A stretch of DNA of 9,816 bases, taken from positions 1-9,816 of the forward strand of contig JAHFMA010000015.1 of the NCBI GenBank assembly GCA_023264475.1. The letters are read 5' to 3'. Of the stretch, positions 1-6,717 are shown one piece after another. Made by a program: the position numbers and the translations under genes. The notes below the pieces were generated by a model. It ran no database searches, was not told the origin of the DNA, and was given only the letters and a program-made list of their open reading frames with translations. Positions within the stretch are counted from its first letter, which is position 1. Every line of letters begins with the position of its first letter. The DNA is from Candidatus Parcubacteria bacterium. Lineage in GTDB: Bacteria; Patescibacteriota; Minisyncoccia; Phycocordibacterales; PALSA-1337.

Positions 1-1101
1 AAAGAGGGCAACAAGGCCGTGCACCAGAAGCGTCAGACGGCTCCGGCCCCTACGATGTCCATCCCTTTGCAGGATTTCTACATCAATAAGGACGACAACC
101 TCAATCCCCGCTACACTTTTGAGACCTTCATCGTCGGTCCTTTCAACGAATTGGCCTTCGCCGCTTCCCAGACCATCGTCAAAAACCCCGGCCAGATGTA
201 CAACCCTCTCTTGGTCTATGGAGATACCGGCCGCGGCAAGACCCACCTCATCCAGGCGATAGGGAACAAGATCAAGACCCAGTACCCGGGCAAGAAGATC
301 TTCTACCTGACCTCCGAGCGCTTCGGCAACGAGCTCTTGGCCGCTCTCCAGGAAGGCAAGGCCCGCCAATTCAAGGATAAATACCGCGAATATGACGTGC
401 TCATCCTAGACGACGTGCAATTCTTCTCAGGCAAAGAGAAATTCCAGGAAGAATTCTTCCATTTGTTCAATCTTTTCAAGGAGAGTGGGCGCCAGCTCAT
501 CTTCTCGTCCGACAAACACCCTAATGTCATCACTGGGCTCGAGGACCGCCTACGTGGACGCTTCAATGCCGGCATGGTGCTGGATATCCCCGAGCCAGAC
601 CAAGAGTCTCGCATGTACATCGTGCGTGCCAAATGCGGCGCTTACAACATCAATCTAGCCCCAGAGGCCGTGGAATATATTGCTTCTACGATCAAGGATA
701 ATATCCGTGAGATCGAAGGGGTAGTCAATATCATCGCCTGCCAGACCCAGTTCAAGAATAGGGAATTAAGTTTGAACGAGATCCGCAATATCCTCAAGAA
801 CAACACCAAACCCAAGAAGCTCCTCTCTGTGAAGGATGTGGTCAAGACTGTCTCCGAGTTCTATAACCTCACCGAAGACGCCATATACAACAAGACCCGT
901 CGCAAAGAGGTCGTCAGGCCGCGCCAGGTGGTCATGTATATCTTGCGCGAGGACTTCAGCGTGTCTTTCCCGTCGATCGGCGACAAGCTCGGCGGCCGCG
1001 ACCATACTACCGTCATCCACTCCTACAACAAGATCCGCAACGAGCTCAAGACTGATCCCATCCTGACACAGGAGATCGAGCAGCTCCGTTCGATCTTGTA
1101 A
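1..1101 (+). CDS. dnaA: Chromosomal replication initiator DnaA (5' end outside window)
   Basis: DnaA is the AAA+ ATPase that binds DnaA boxes, unwinds the origin and recruits the replicative helicase. The frame is open to the left edge, so the GTG at 19 is probably an internal Val codon and domain I with most of the linker lies outside. Counting from 19: AAA+ domain III from about residue 30; Walker A GDTGRGKTH at 68-76 (K74 kept, though most DnaA proteins read GGVGLGKTH); Walker B LILDDVQ at 128-134; sensor 1 near 161-168; Arg finger R181 in LRGRF; sensor 2 R230 in NIREIEG. Domain IV ends in the box-binding signature GGRDHTTVIHS at 325-335. The gene closes with tandem stops TAA TAA. It is followed by a 246-base candidate origin and dnaN, the usual bacterial order. 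Confidence 0.98.
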   Translation, partial: KEGNKAVHQKRQTAPAPTMSIPLQDFYINKDDNLNPRYTFETFIVGPFNELAFAASQTIVKNPGQMYNPLLVYGDTGRGKTHLIQAIGNKIKTQYPGKKIFYLTSERFGNELLAALQEGKARQFKDKYREYDVLILDDVQFFSGKEKFQEEFFHLFNLFKESGRQLIFSSDKHPNVITGLEDRLRGRFNAGMVLDIPEPDQESRMYIVRAKCGAYNINLAPEAVEYIASTIKDNIREIEGVVNIIACQTQFKNRELSLNEIRNILKNNTKPKKLLSVKDVVKTVSEFYNLTEDAIYNKTRRKEVVRPRQVVMYILREDFSVSFPSIGDKLGGRDHTTVIHSYNKIRNELKTDPILTQEIEQLRSIL

Positions 1102-1107
1102 TAAGTC

Positions 1108-1127
1108 TGTGGATTGGTTGTGGATTG
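1108..1127 (-). promoter_or_regulatory. Two tandem DnaA-box-like 9-mers
   Basis: TGTGGATTG occurs at 1108-1116 and 1119-1127, immediately after the dnaA stop. Read on the minus strand each is CAATCCACA, keeping the ATCCACA core of TTATCCACA. The 11-base spacing is about one helical turn, which would place two DnaA molecules on the same face of the helix. They could serve origin firing or dnaA autoregulation. The first two positions are off consensus, so binding is inferred. Confidence 0.45.
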
Positions 1128-1290
1128 GTGGTGAGTAAGTCATTGAGCGAGGTTGATAAGAGTGAAGGTTTCAGAAGGTCGAGAAAAGTTGTGAGGTTCC
1201 ACGACAAAGATATCAACAACGAGAGAATGTTCCTTAGAGAGAAATAGCTATGGTCTGAGCCCTCGTAGAGGATATGCACATCTCCACAGG

Positions 1291-1340
1291 ACTAATAGTA
1301 ACTATATATTTATATATATAAAATAATACATATTAATTAC
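1291..1340. other. AT-rich tract, candidate DNA unwinding element
   Basis: About 50 bases that are almost entirely A and T, directly before the dnaN start and directly after the box-like ATCTCCACA. The neighbouring genes are clearly GC-richer, so the tract stands out. It could be the duplex unwinding element of the origin, could supply the -10 element for dnaN, or both; many TATAAT-like hexamers can be read in it and none can be chosen by eye. Confidence 0.45.
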
Positions 1341-1347
1341 CAACACC

Positions 1348-2457
1348 ATGAAGTGCGAAATATCTTTTGAGAAACTGAAGCAGGCGGTAGCACTCACTGA
1401 GAGAGCTGCGGGCCGGCGCACTACTCTGCCAGTGCTCTCATGTATATTGATCGACATTAGGAAGGGCACAGCCATCTTCAAGGCCACCAATCTAGATGTT
1501 GGTGTGGAAGTTGAGGTGCCGGTCAAATCAGATGGGGAGGGGGTATTCGCTGTACCAGCCCACACAATTTCCTCATTCTTGTCCCAGATCGACGGCAAGG
1601 AGCAGGTTGTTCGTATCGAACCTTCCTCCGGTAACCTCAACATCACCCTTTCCAAATCCAAAGGCGTCCTCAAAACTCTCCCATCAGAGGATTTCCCAGC
1701 TATCCCAACAGTGTCAGATGTGCCAGCTGTCATACTGCCTACGGAAACCCTCGGGAAGGGCCTCAGGTCTGTTTGGTACAGCGCGTCCGTGTCCAACGTC
1801 AAACCGGAGCTCTCGAGCGTCTACATCTACCGTGATGGCGATTCTATGGTCTTCGCAGCTACCGACTCCTTCCGCTTAGCGGAAAAGAGGATCAACCTAC
1901 CTTCAAAAGGCGTAGCTATCGAGGATATGCTTGTTCCATTCAAGAACACGGTGGACATCTCGCGTGTATTAGAGGCTCTGGGCCCGACAGTGTCAGTCGC
2001 CTCCAACAAGAACCTGGTTTCTTTCGAGGCCAACGGCATCCGAGCCACCTCTCGCATCGTGAACGGCATCTTCCCAGACTATAAGCAGATCATCCCCAAG
2101 GGGTACAGCACGGAATGCATCGTCCTCAAACAAGACCTCATCAATACCCTCAAGGTCTCTTCTGTATTCTCGGACACTTTCAACCAAGTGCGCTTCACCA
2201 TCGATCCCAAGAAGAAGCTCTTCAGCGTAGAGACCAAGAACAGTGATGTCGGCGAGAATCGCTCCGAACTAGATGCCGCCATCACTGGCGAGGCCCTGGA
2301 GATCAATTTCAACTGCAAATACATCACAGATTGCTTCCAATCCATAGACGCCGACAGCCTCTCTCTCCAATTCAACGGCAAGAACAAGCCCTTGGTCATT
2401 AGGCCCGTCTCCGGAGATCAGAGCTTCCTGTATCTGGTCATGCCGATGAACCGCTAA
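1348..2457 (+). CDS. dnaN: DNA polymerase III beta subunit (sliding clamp)
   Basis: The clamp encircles DNA as a dimer and holds the polymerase on its template; it also docks many repair proteins. The 369-residue length is normal for a three-domain clamp. Family-typical features are the N-terminal KLKQAV helix, TTLPVLSCIL near residues 25-34, the ATDSFRLAEKR segment (compare ATDGHRLA in E. coli), GIFPDYKQIIP near the middle, and the C-terminal RPVSG...YLVMPMNR that forms part of the peptide-binding pocket. The ATG follows an AT-rich leader with no purine-rich ribosome site. Tandem stops TAA TAA end the gene, and the next plus-strand gene starts 8 bases after the first stop, so the two are probably cotranscribed. 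Confidence 0.98.
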   Translation: MKCEISFEKLKQAVALTERAAGRRTTLPVLSCILIDIRKGTAIFKATNLDVGVEVEVPVKSDGEGVFAVPAHTISSFLSQIDGKEQVVRIEPSSGNLNITLSKSKGVLKTLPSEDFPAIPTVSDVPAVILPTETLGKGLRSVWYSASVSNVKPELSSVYIYRDGDSMVFAATDSFRLAEKRINLPSKGVAIEDMLVPFKNTVDISRVLEALGPTVSVASNKNLVSFEANGIRATSRIVNGIFPDYKQIIPKGYSTECIVLKQDLINTLKVSSVFSDTFNQVRFTIDPKKKLFSVETKNSDVGENRSELDAAITGEALEINFNCKYITDCFQSIDADSLSLQFNGKNKPLVIRPVSGDQSFLYLVMPMNR

Positions 2458-2465
2458 TAACAGCC

Positions 2466-2729
2466 GTGAAAAGCATCGGAGAATTCTTTGCCCGGGTCCG
2501 CAGCGGCCATGCCAAAGAGGTATATCGGCGTGCATCCGCTCAAACGGCCGTGAAGAAGTGCTCCGGCATCGACATCCCGATAGAGCGCATATCCTTCTCG
2601 GGGAAGAGCCTAGTATTGGAAGGGCTCAGCCAAGAAGCCAAATCTGCGCTGTTTATGAAGACACAAAAAGTGCTCGCCGAAGCCTCTGTGGGGGCTGGTA
2701 TCGCGCTGGATCGCCTTATCTTGAGGTGA
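2466..2729 (+). CDS. Small DUF721/DciA-like protein
   Basis: An 87-residue protein starting at GTG 8 bases after dnaN. Its C-terminal half (about 38-87) has the DUF721 layout: a strand ending in ISFSGKSLVLEG, a helix SQEAKSALFMKTQKVLAEA, and a final strand LDRLILR. DUF721 proteins include DciA, the ancestral loader of the replicative helicase DnaB, which uses a KH-like fold. The known order dnaA-dnaN-recF-DUF721 in actinobacteria agrees with this position, with recF absent here. The N-terminal part, about 37 residues, is basic and short. The 3' end overlaps the stop of the convergent PBP gene by 14 bases. The assignment rests on pattern and synteny, not on a diagnostic motif; an unrelated small protein is possible. 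Confidence 0.6.
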   Translation: MKSIGEFFARVRSGHAKEVYRRASAQTAVKKCSGIDIPIERISFSGKSLVLEGLSQEAKSALFMKTQKVLAEASVGAGIALDRLILR

Positions 2730-5259
2730 GGAAGGTCGTGGTAGCTTGGACGCTATTCCAGACCGTGTCGTAGAGCGTGAAAGAGAGAGTATTCGTCGAT
2801 GAGAGCGTGCCAACATCGGACGGCACGAATGAGAAAGCCAGCGGATTGCTGCGGGCCGTGGTGACATATTTACCATTGAGATAGACCTCAGTCTTGAGGG
2901 CGGGATAGCGGCCGGAGCTCTGGAGCTGAATGTACATGAGCTTGTTCGGGTCCACCACAGCGCCCGTGGACGGAGAGGTCACAGTCACATGGGGGAAGTT
3001 CGCTGGCACGTGCACGTCATCGGTGGCGACAGGGACTGTCGTATCTGTGGCCTCGTGGTATTCGGGATGAGCCGATCTCCACATCTTGACCCACTCTCCG
3101 ACAGCATATTCCCAGTATGGGAACTGCGAATCATTGTCAGGTTTGGTAGGTACCGGCCCCCGGGGATCGTCTTTGTCCACCCAGTATAATATCGAGTGGA
3201 TATTCGGGAAGACTACCTCCTGGCGAGTCTCGGCTGGGGTGTATTGCGTGGCTACTTTGCCGGAAACGCTATCCTTCCAGTATGAGATGCCGCCTTGCCA
3301 GACGCCATGGAGCACAGGTTTGCCATCAGTAAGAGGCGGAGGAGGGGCATTGAAGTCTTCCGGAGGGAAATTCTTGGCTACTTGGGACATGAAGGCGCCC
3401 CAGAGAGGTGAAATGATCAAGCCCGCGACATTCGGCTTGAGGGGCACATTGTCGTTGTTGCCGGCCCAGGCTCCGACGACCAAGCTCGGGGTATAGCCGA
3501 GCGTCCACACATCGCGGTAGTCGTTGGTAGTTCCGGTCTTGATAGCTACCGGTCGGCCAACGCTCTCGCCGATCGGTTTGAGGCTGGCCATGCGTACGCC
3601 GGTGTCTGACAAAATGCTGGAGATCTGGCGCGCGACCTCGGCGGGGATGGCTTGCGACGGGTTGGTCGAGGCCTTCTCGAGGATATTGCCTTTGGAATCA
3701 TCGACTTCTAGCACAGAGCGATAGGAATTCCTGGCGCCATCATTGGCAAAGACTCCATACGCGCTCACTAGATCCAGTAGGCTGACCTCACATCCGCCGA
3801 GCACGAGAGAAAGACCACAACGCTCTGGAGTATCTAGAGACACGCCCATCGTACGAGCAGTGTTGATGACGTCAGGGATGCCGGCCAGATACAGCGCCTC
3901 CACAGCCGGAAGGTTACGCGACTGAGCAAGAGCCGAGCGGATCGCGATAGGGCCTTCGAAGGTGTTGTCATATTCGCCCGGGGAGTAGCAGACCTTCTTC
4001 GGGTCGTCCTTGGGGTCTTTGGGGGTGCCGTCAGGATTGCAGGAAGTAGAGAACTCCGTCTTCACATCGAAGAGCACGGTCTCCGGAGTATAGCCTTTCT
4101 CGAAAGCCGTGGCATAGACGAAGGGCTTGAAGGTCGAACCAGGCTGGCGCTTGGCCAGCGCCACATTGTAGTTGCCGTCTATCGTATTGTCGAAATAGTT
4201 CTTGGAACCGACCATCGTCAGGATGTCGCCTGATTTCGGGTCCAAGGCTACCATTGCCGTGTTGCTGGCATTGAAATTTGTGGCCAAAGTCTTGGAGAAT
4301 CGAGTGATGACGTCCTCGGCCTTCTGTTGCATGCTGTAGTCGAGCGTCGTGATGACCTTGAGCCCGCCGCTCGCCACAGCGTCCTCTCCGTATTTGCTGA
4401 CAAGATAGTCTTTCACATACATCACAAAGTGCGGAGCTCTTATGCCGCGAGAGTCCCTGGACAAGAATTGCACCTTGTCCTTGAGAGCGTCCTGGTATTC
4501 TTTGCTGGTGATCATGCCCAAGTCATTCATGCGGCGCAGGACGAGCTTCTGGCGCGCGTTGAGAGCGTCGGTGTGAGTGCCGTATGGGGAATAGTATGTC
4601 GGGGCTTGAGGAATGGCGGCTAGATAAGCGGCCTCCGCGAGCGAATCATCCTTGGCGGGGTGCCCGAAGAAGCCTTGGCTCGCCTCCTCGACGCCGAAGA
4701 CCGTCCCACCATAAGAAGTCTCATTGAGATATGTCTCGAGGATGTCATTCTTGCTCATCGAGCGCGTCAGCTTGATGGCCAAGACCCATTCCTTGATCTT
4801 CCTGGTGATAGTCTTGTCTTGGGTGAGCAGGCTGTTCTTGACGACTTGCTGGGTGATGGTCGAGGCGCCTTGGGTGTAGCCGCTCGTGAGCAGATTGACC
4901 GCGATCGCGCGCAAGAATGAGAGCGGCTTGATGCCGCTATTCGTGTAGAAGTCGGTGTCCTCGATAGCGATCGTCGCCATGGGGACATAAGAAGACATGT
5001 TGGCGAGCGAGATGGCGCTCAGCTTGCTGTTCGAGCCGGTATCATAGAGCAGTACAGTGCCGGTACGGTCATAGATCTTGGTCGATTGGACGATCTTGCG
5101 GCTCTCGAATGAGCGGACATCGGGGATCTTGAGCGTGGCGACCCATAGGGCGAACATGCCGACCAGGACCAAGAAGGCGGATATGGCGATAGCGACCGCT
5201 CCCTTGGTATGGCGGTGGCGGAGCAGCCGCGAGATCTTTGAGCGGTGCGCGTGCTTCAT
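2716..5259 (-). CDS. Class A penicillin-binding protein (transglycosylase/transpeptidase)
   Basis: An 847-residue bifunctional peptidoglycan synthase that polymerises glycan strands from lipid II and crosslinks stem peptides outside the membrane. It has a basic cytoplasmic start, one membrane anchor (about 20-42), and a GT51 domain with catalytic E100 in EDTDF, QGASTITQQ (130-138) and E157 in RKIKE. The transpeptidase has nucleophile S375 in STFK, the SRN triad at 447-449 and KTG at 574-576. A proline run sits at 639-642 and an Ig-like C-terminal domain at about 757-845, resembling the C-terminal modules of PbpC-type enzymes. Two cysteine pairs (407/424 and 481/490) could form disulfides outside the cell. 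All key residues are present, so it should be active. An extended -10 element lies just before the ATG. Confidence 0.96.
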   Translation of the reverse strand: MKHAHRSKISRLLRHRHTKGAVAIAISAFLVLVGMFALWVATLKIPDVRSFESRKIVQSTKIYDRTGTVLLYDTGSNSKLSAISLANMSSYVPMATIAIEDTDFYTNSGIKPLSFLRAIAVNLLTSGYTQGASTITQQVVKNSLLTQDKTITRKIKEWVLAIKLTRSMSKNDILETYLNETSYGGTVFGVEEASQGFFGHPAKDDSLAEAAYLAAIPQAPTYYSPYGTHTDALNARQKLVLRRMNDLGMITSKEYQDALKDKVQFLSRDSRGIRAPHFVMYVKDYLVSKYGEDAVASGGLKVITTLDYSMQQKAEDVITRFSKTLATNFNASNTAMVALDPKSGDILTMVGSKNYFDNTIDGNYNVALAKRQPGSTFKPFVYATAFEKGYTPETVLFDVKTEFSTSCNPDGTPKDPKDDPKKVCYSPGEYDNTFEGPIAIRSALAQSRNLPAVEALYLAGIPDVINTARTMGVSLDTPERCGLSLVLGGCEVSLLDLVSAYGVFANDGARNSYRSVLEVDDSKGNILEKASTNPSQAIPAEVARQISSILSDTGVRMASLKPIGESVGRPVAIKTGTTNDYRDVWTLGYTPSLVVGAWAGNNDNVPLKPNVAGLIISPLWGAFMSQVAKNFPPEDFNAPPPPLTDGKPVLHGVWQGGISYWKDSVSGKVATQYTPAETRQEVVFPNIHSILYWVDKDDPRGPVPTKPDNDSQFPYWEYAVGEWVKMWRSAHPEYHEATDTTVPVATDDVHVPANFPHVTVTSPSTGAVVDPNKLMYIQLQSSGRYPALKTEVYLNGKYVTTARSNPLAFSFVPSDVGTLSSTNTLSFTLYDTVWNSVQATTTFLTSR

Positions 5260-5273
5260 GAGGTCAGACCCGA

Positions 5274-5282
5274 ATTATATCA
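5274..5282 (-). promoter_or_regulatory. Extended -10 promoter for the PBP gene
   Basis: Read on the minus strand the sequence is TGATATAAT, an exact TGn-TATAAT extended -10 element. Only 14 bases separate it from the PBP start codon, so the transcript would have a leader of roughly 6-8 bases. No -35 match lies 16-18 bases upstream, which is normal for extended -10 promoters. The PBP gene may therefore be transcribed on its own as well as from upstream. Confidence 0.6.
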
Positions 5283-5301
5283 TGCCCACAAGCCGCCCCC
5301 C

Positions 5302-5610
5302 TTATTCTTCCCATTTGTCGCCGAAAGGGTTGATCTCTTCTTCATCGAGGCTGGCCTCATCCTCACCGTCTTCCTCGGTCGCGACCTCGCCCAAGATAGC
5401 AGCCTCTTCCTTGTCTGCTACCGGCAAGACGGCCTCTTCCTCCTCGACGAAGTCGAAGGCCTTCCTGCCCTTGGCTACGATCGGTTCGGCGGCATGCTCG
5501 GCAACGACAGCCTCCTCGGCATCCTCGTGCTTCCTGTGCTCTTCTACAGGCTTCTTGGCGGCTGTCTTCTTGTTAGCTGGCTTGGCTTTGTTTGTCTTGG
5601 TCTTTGGCAT
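5302..5610 (-). CDS. Small charged low-complexity protein, function unknown
   Basis: A 102-residue protein I do not recognise. The first ~20 residues are rich in Lys, Ala, Thr and Pro (MPKTKTNKAKPANKK...), like a nucleic-acid-binding or disordered tail. The remainder is strongly acidic with Glu/Asp/Ala runs and ends in EEINPFGDKWEE, the only segment that looks like a short conserved motif. There is no membrane segment and no cysteine. It lies 81 bases after ruvC and 42 bases before the PBP gene on the same strand. The composition resembles acidic-tailed RNA polymerase delta-like or chaperone-like proteins only in charge pattern; I claim no homology. A long overlapping plus-strand frame covers this interval, but its serine-rich composition is that of an antisense shadow. 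Confidence 0.65.
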   Translation of the reverse strand: MPKTKTNKAKPANKKTAAKKPVEEHRKHEDAEEAVVAEHAAEPIVAKGRKAFDFVEEEEAVLPVADKEEAAILGEVATEEDGEDEASLDEEEINPFGDKWEE

Positions 5611-5677
5611 CTCGGGTGTGCGTAAAAGTCAGAGTAGGTATTTTGTAGCAAGACCGCGGGGTTTTGGCAACGACTCG

Positions 5678-5698
5678 CCGCTGTGGATAATTCAGCGG
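5678..5698 (-). other. Stem-loop over the ruvC stop codon
   Basis: CCGCTG (5678-5683) and CAGCGG (5693-5698) form a perfect 6-base-pair stem with a 9-base loop. The stem covers the ruvC stop codon. No T-run follows on the minus strand, so it is not a canonical intrinsic terminator; it could stabilise or process the mRNA end. It overlaps the exact DnaA box at 5682-5690. Confidence 0.35.
5682..5690 (-). promoter_or_regulatory. Exact consensus DnaA box
   Basis: The sequence is TGTGGATAA on the plus strand, that is TTATCCACA on the minus strand, a 9 of 9 match. It lies just after the ruvC stop codon and about 4.3 kb from the candidate origin. It may titrate DnaA or be accidental: an exact 9-mer on either strand is expected in roughly one of thirteen windows of this size at even base composition. 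Confidence 0.35.
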
Positions 5699-6177
5699 AG
5701 CCTAGCGGAGCAGGCGAGCGCTACCGCGATCGCGTCATATTCATCGTCCACAGCCTCTTTCTTGGGGATATCTATGAGCAGGTGCACCATCTTGAACATG
5801 CGGCTCTTGTCGCTGGTGCCATCGCCCGTCACAGCCATTTTGACCTCCATCGGGCCGTATTCGTATACAGGCAGGCCGCGCTTCAAGGCTTCGTATATGA
5901 TGATGCCGCGCGCCTCAGACACGCGCATGGCAGTCTTCTGATTCTTTGTTATAAAAAGCGTTTCGATCGCGAGCGCGTCGGGCCTGAACTCTTCCATGAC
6001 TCTGGATATCTCAGCGCCGACCTGTCTCAACCTCTCATATATAGAGTCCTTCGATGAGGTCTGCAGGCATGAAGAATAAAGCAGGGATTCTTTGCCTTTG
6101 GCGTGCTTGTCCAATATCGCGATGCCGAGACGGTCGTATCCCGGATCGATGCCCAGGATACGTGTCTTACTCGGCAT
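5692..6177 (-). CDS. ruvC: Crossover junction endodeoxyribonuclease RuvC
   Basis: RuvC is the RNase H-fold resolvase that cuts Holliday junctions symmetrically as a dimer, working with RuvAB. The chosen ATG (6177) gives a 161-residue protein in which RILGIDPG starts at residue 5, as is usual; an in-frame ATG at 6201 would add eight residues of basic, non-conserved sequence. Counted from that longer start, the four metal-binding acids are all present: D19 in GIDPG, E80 in AIETLF, and D153 and D156 in DDEYDA. The segments TKNQKTAMRVSEARG and GDGTSDKSRM correspond to conserved RuvC blocks. The chosen start overlaps the end of yebC by 11 bases (35 with the longer start), which suggests translational coupling. 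Confidence 0.95.
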   Translation of the reverse strand: MPSKTRILGIDPGYDRLGIAILDKHAKGKESLLYSSCLQTSSKDSIYERLRQVGAEISRVMEEFRPDALAIETLFITKNQKTAMRVSEARGIIIYEALKRGLPVYEYGPMEVKMAVTGDGTSDKSRMFKMVHLLIDIPKKEAVDDEYDAIAVALACSARLR

Positions 6178-6697
6178 TGGTGAAGACTTCTTGGACTTCA
6201 TCGTTGGCTTCTAGGTCCTCGACGATCTTGGAGAGTATCTCGATATCTGCGTCCTCGAGGGGGACCGTGGTCGTGGCTGTCCATTCGGTGCCGTGTTTCT
6301 CAAAAGCCCACGAAGCGCTGCCGGGCGCGGCCAAGGCGAGGCTGTGAAGCGAGAGGATGTGCTTGATCTCCTGCGCCGCTTTGTTGCGGTTGTCTGTGAG
6401 GGCTTCGATGAGGATGGCGACGCCGCCCGGGCCGTAGGCTTCGTACACGATATACTCCATAGCGGCGCTATTGTCGGTCGTGGCCTTCTTGACCGCGCGG
6501 TCAATGGTGTCATTGGGCATATTCTCCTTGCGCGCCTTCTCGATAGCGCTGGCTAGGCCTGGGGAAGAGAGATTGCCGCCAGACTTCTTGGCCTCGACGG
6601 TGATGAGGCGCACGTATTTGCCATAAGCCTTGCTCTTCTGGGCGTCATTCTTGGCCTTGAGGTGCTTGATCTTGGAAAATTTGTTGTGTCCGGACAT
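6167..6697 (-). CDS. yebC: YebC/TACO1-family protein, short form
   Basis: YebC-family proteins carry an old transcription-regulator label; recent work ties bacterial and mitochondrial members to translation, including through proline runs. The N-terminal signature is clear: MSGHNKFSKIKHLKAKNDAQ (compare [20 protein letters not shown]), ENMPNDTIDRAVKKA near 58-72, and YEAYGPGGVAILIEALTDNRN at 85-105. The C-terminal block LSKIVEDLEANDEVQEVFTNAE at 155-176 is also typical. At 176 residues it is some 60-70 shorter than the usual ~240, and the part missing lies between about residue 138 and 148, where other members carry a subdomain. The frame is intact, so this looks like a real short form. It starts 20 bases after ruvB and overlaps ruvC, the order expected for a ruv operon. 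Confidence 0.93.
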   Translation of the reverse strand: MSGHNKFSKIKHLKAKNDAQKSKAYGKYVRLITVEAKKSGGNLSSPGLASAIEKARKENMPNDTIDRAVKKATTDNSAAMEYIVYEAYGPGGVAILIEALTDNRNKAAQEIKHILSLHSLALAAPGSASWAFEKHGTEWTATTTVPLEDADIEILSKIVEDLEANDEVQEVFTNAE

Positions 6698-6717
6698 ATT
6701 TGTGTGTTCTTAATGCT

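Larger units (their letters stand above)
1102..1347. other. Candidate replication origin (oriC) between dnaA and dnaN
   Basis: No gene fits this 246-base gap. Its left end has two identical 9-mers TGTGGATTG (1108-1116 and 1119-1127) spaced 11 bases apart; each matches the DnaA box TGTGGATAA at 7 of 9 positions. Its right end has ATCTCCACA (1281-1289), which matches TTATCCACA at 7 of 9, followed by GG, a short run with TA-containing triplets (CTA-ATA-GTA, 1293-1301) and then nearly pure A/T to about 1340. A box, then CCACAGG, then triplets, then an AT tract is the layout of the unwinding module known from Bacillus subtilis (DnaA-trios). Only the first triplet fits the trio consensus fully. Origin activity is inferred from position and composition. 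Confidence 0.5.

Noticed and set aside
5078..5941. Long plus-strand open frame of 287 codons
   Set aside because: It runs antisense to the PBP N-terminus, the charged unknown and part of ruvC. Its product is dominated by Ser and Arg runs, as expected from the opposite strand of Glu/Lys-rich genes.
6177..6201. Longer ruvC start at 6201
   Set aside because: It adds only a basic, non-conserved extension and increases overlap with yebC from 11 to 35 bases; kept as a possible alternative.
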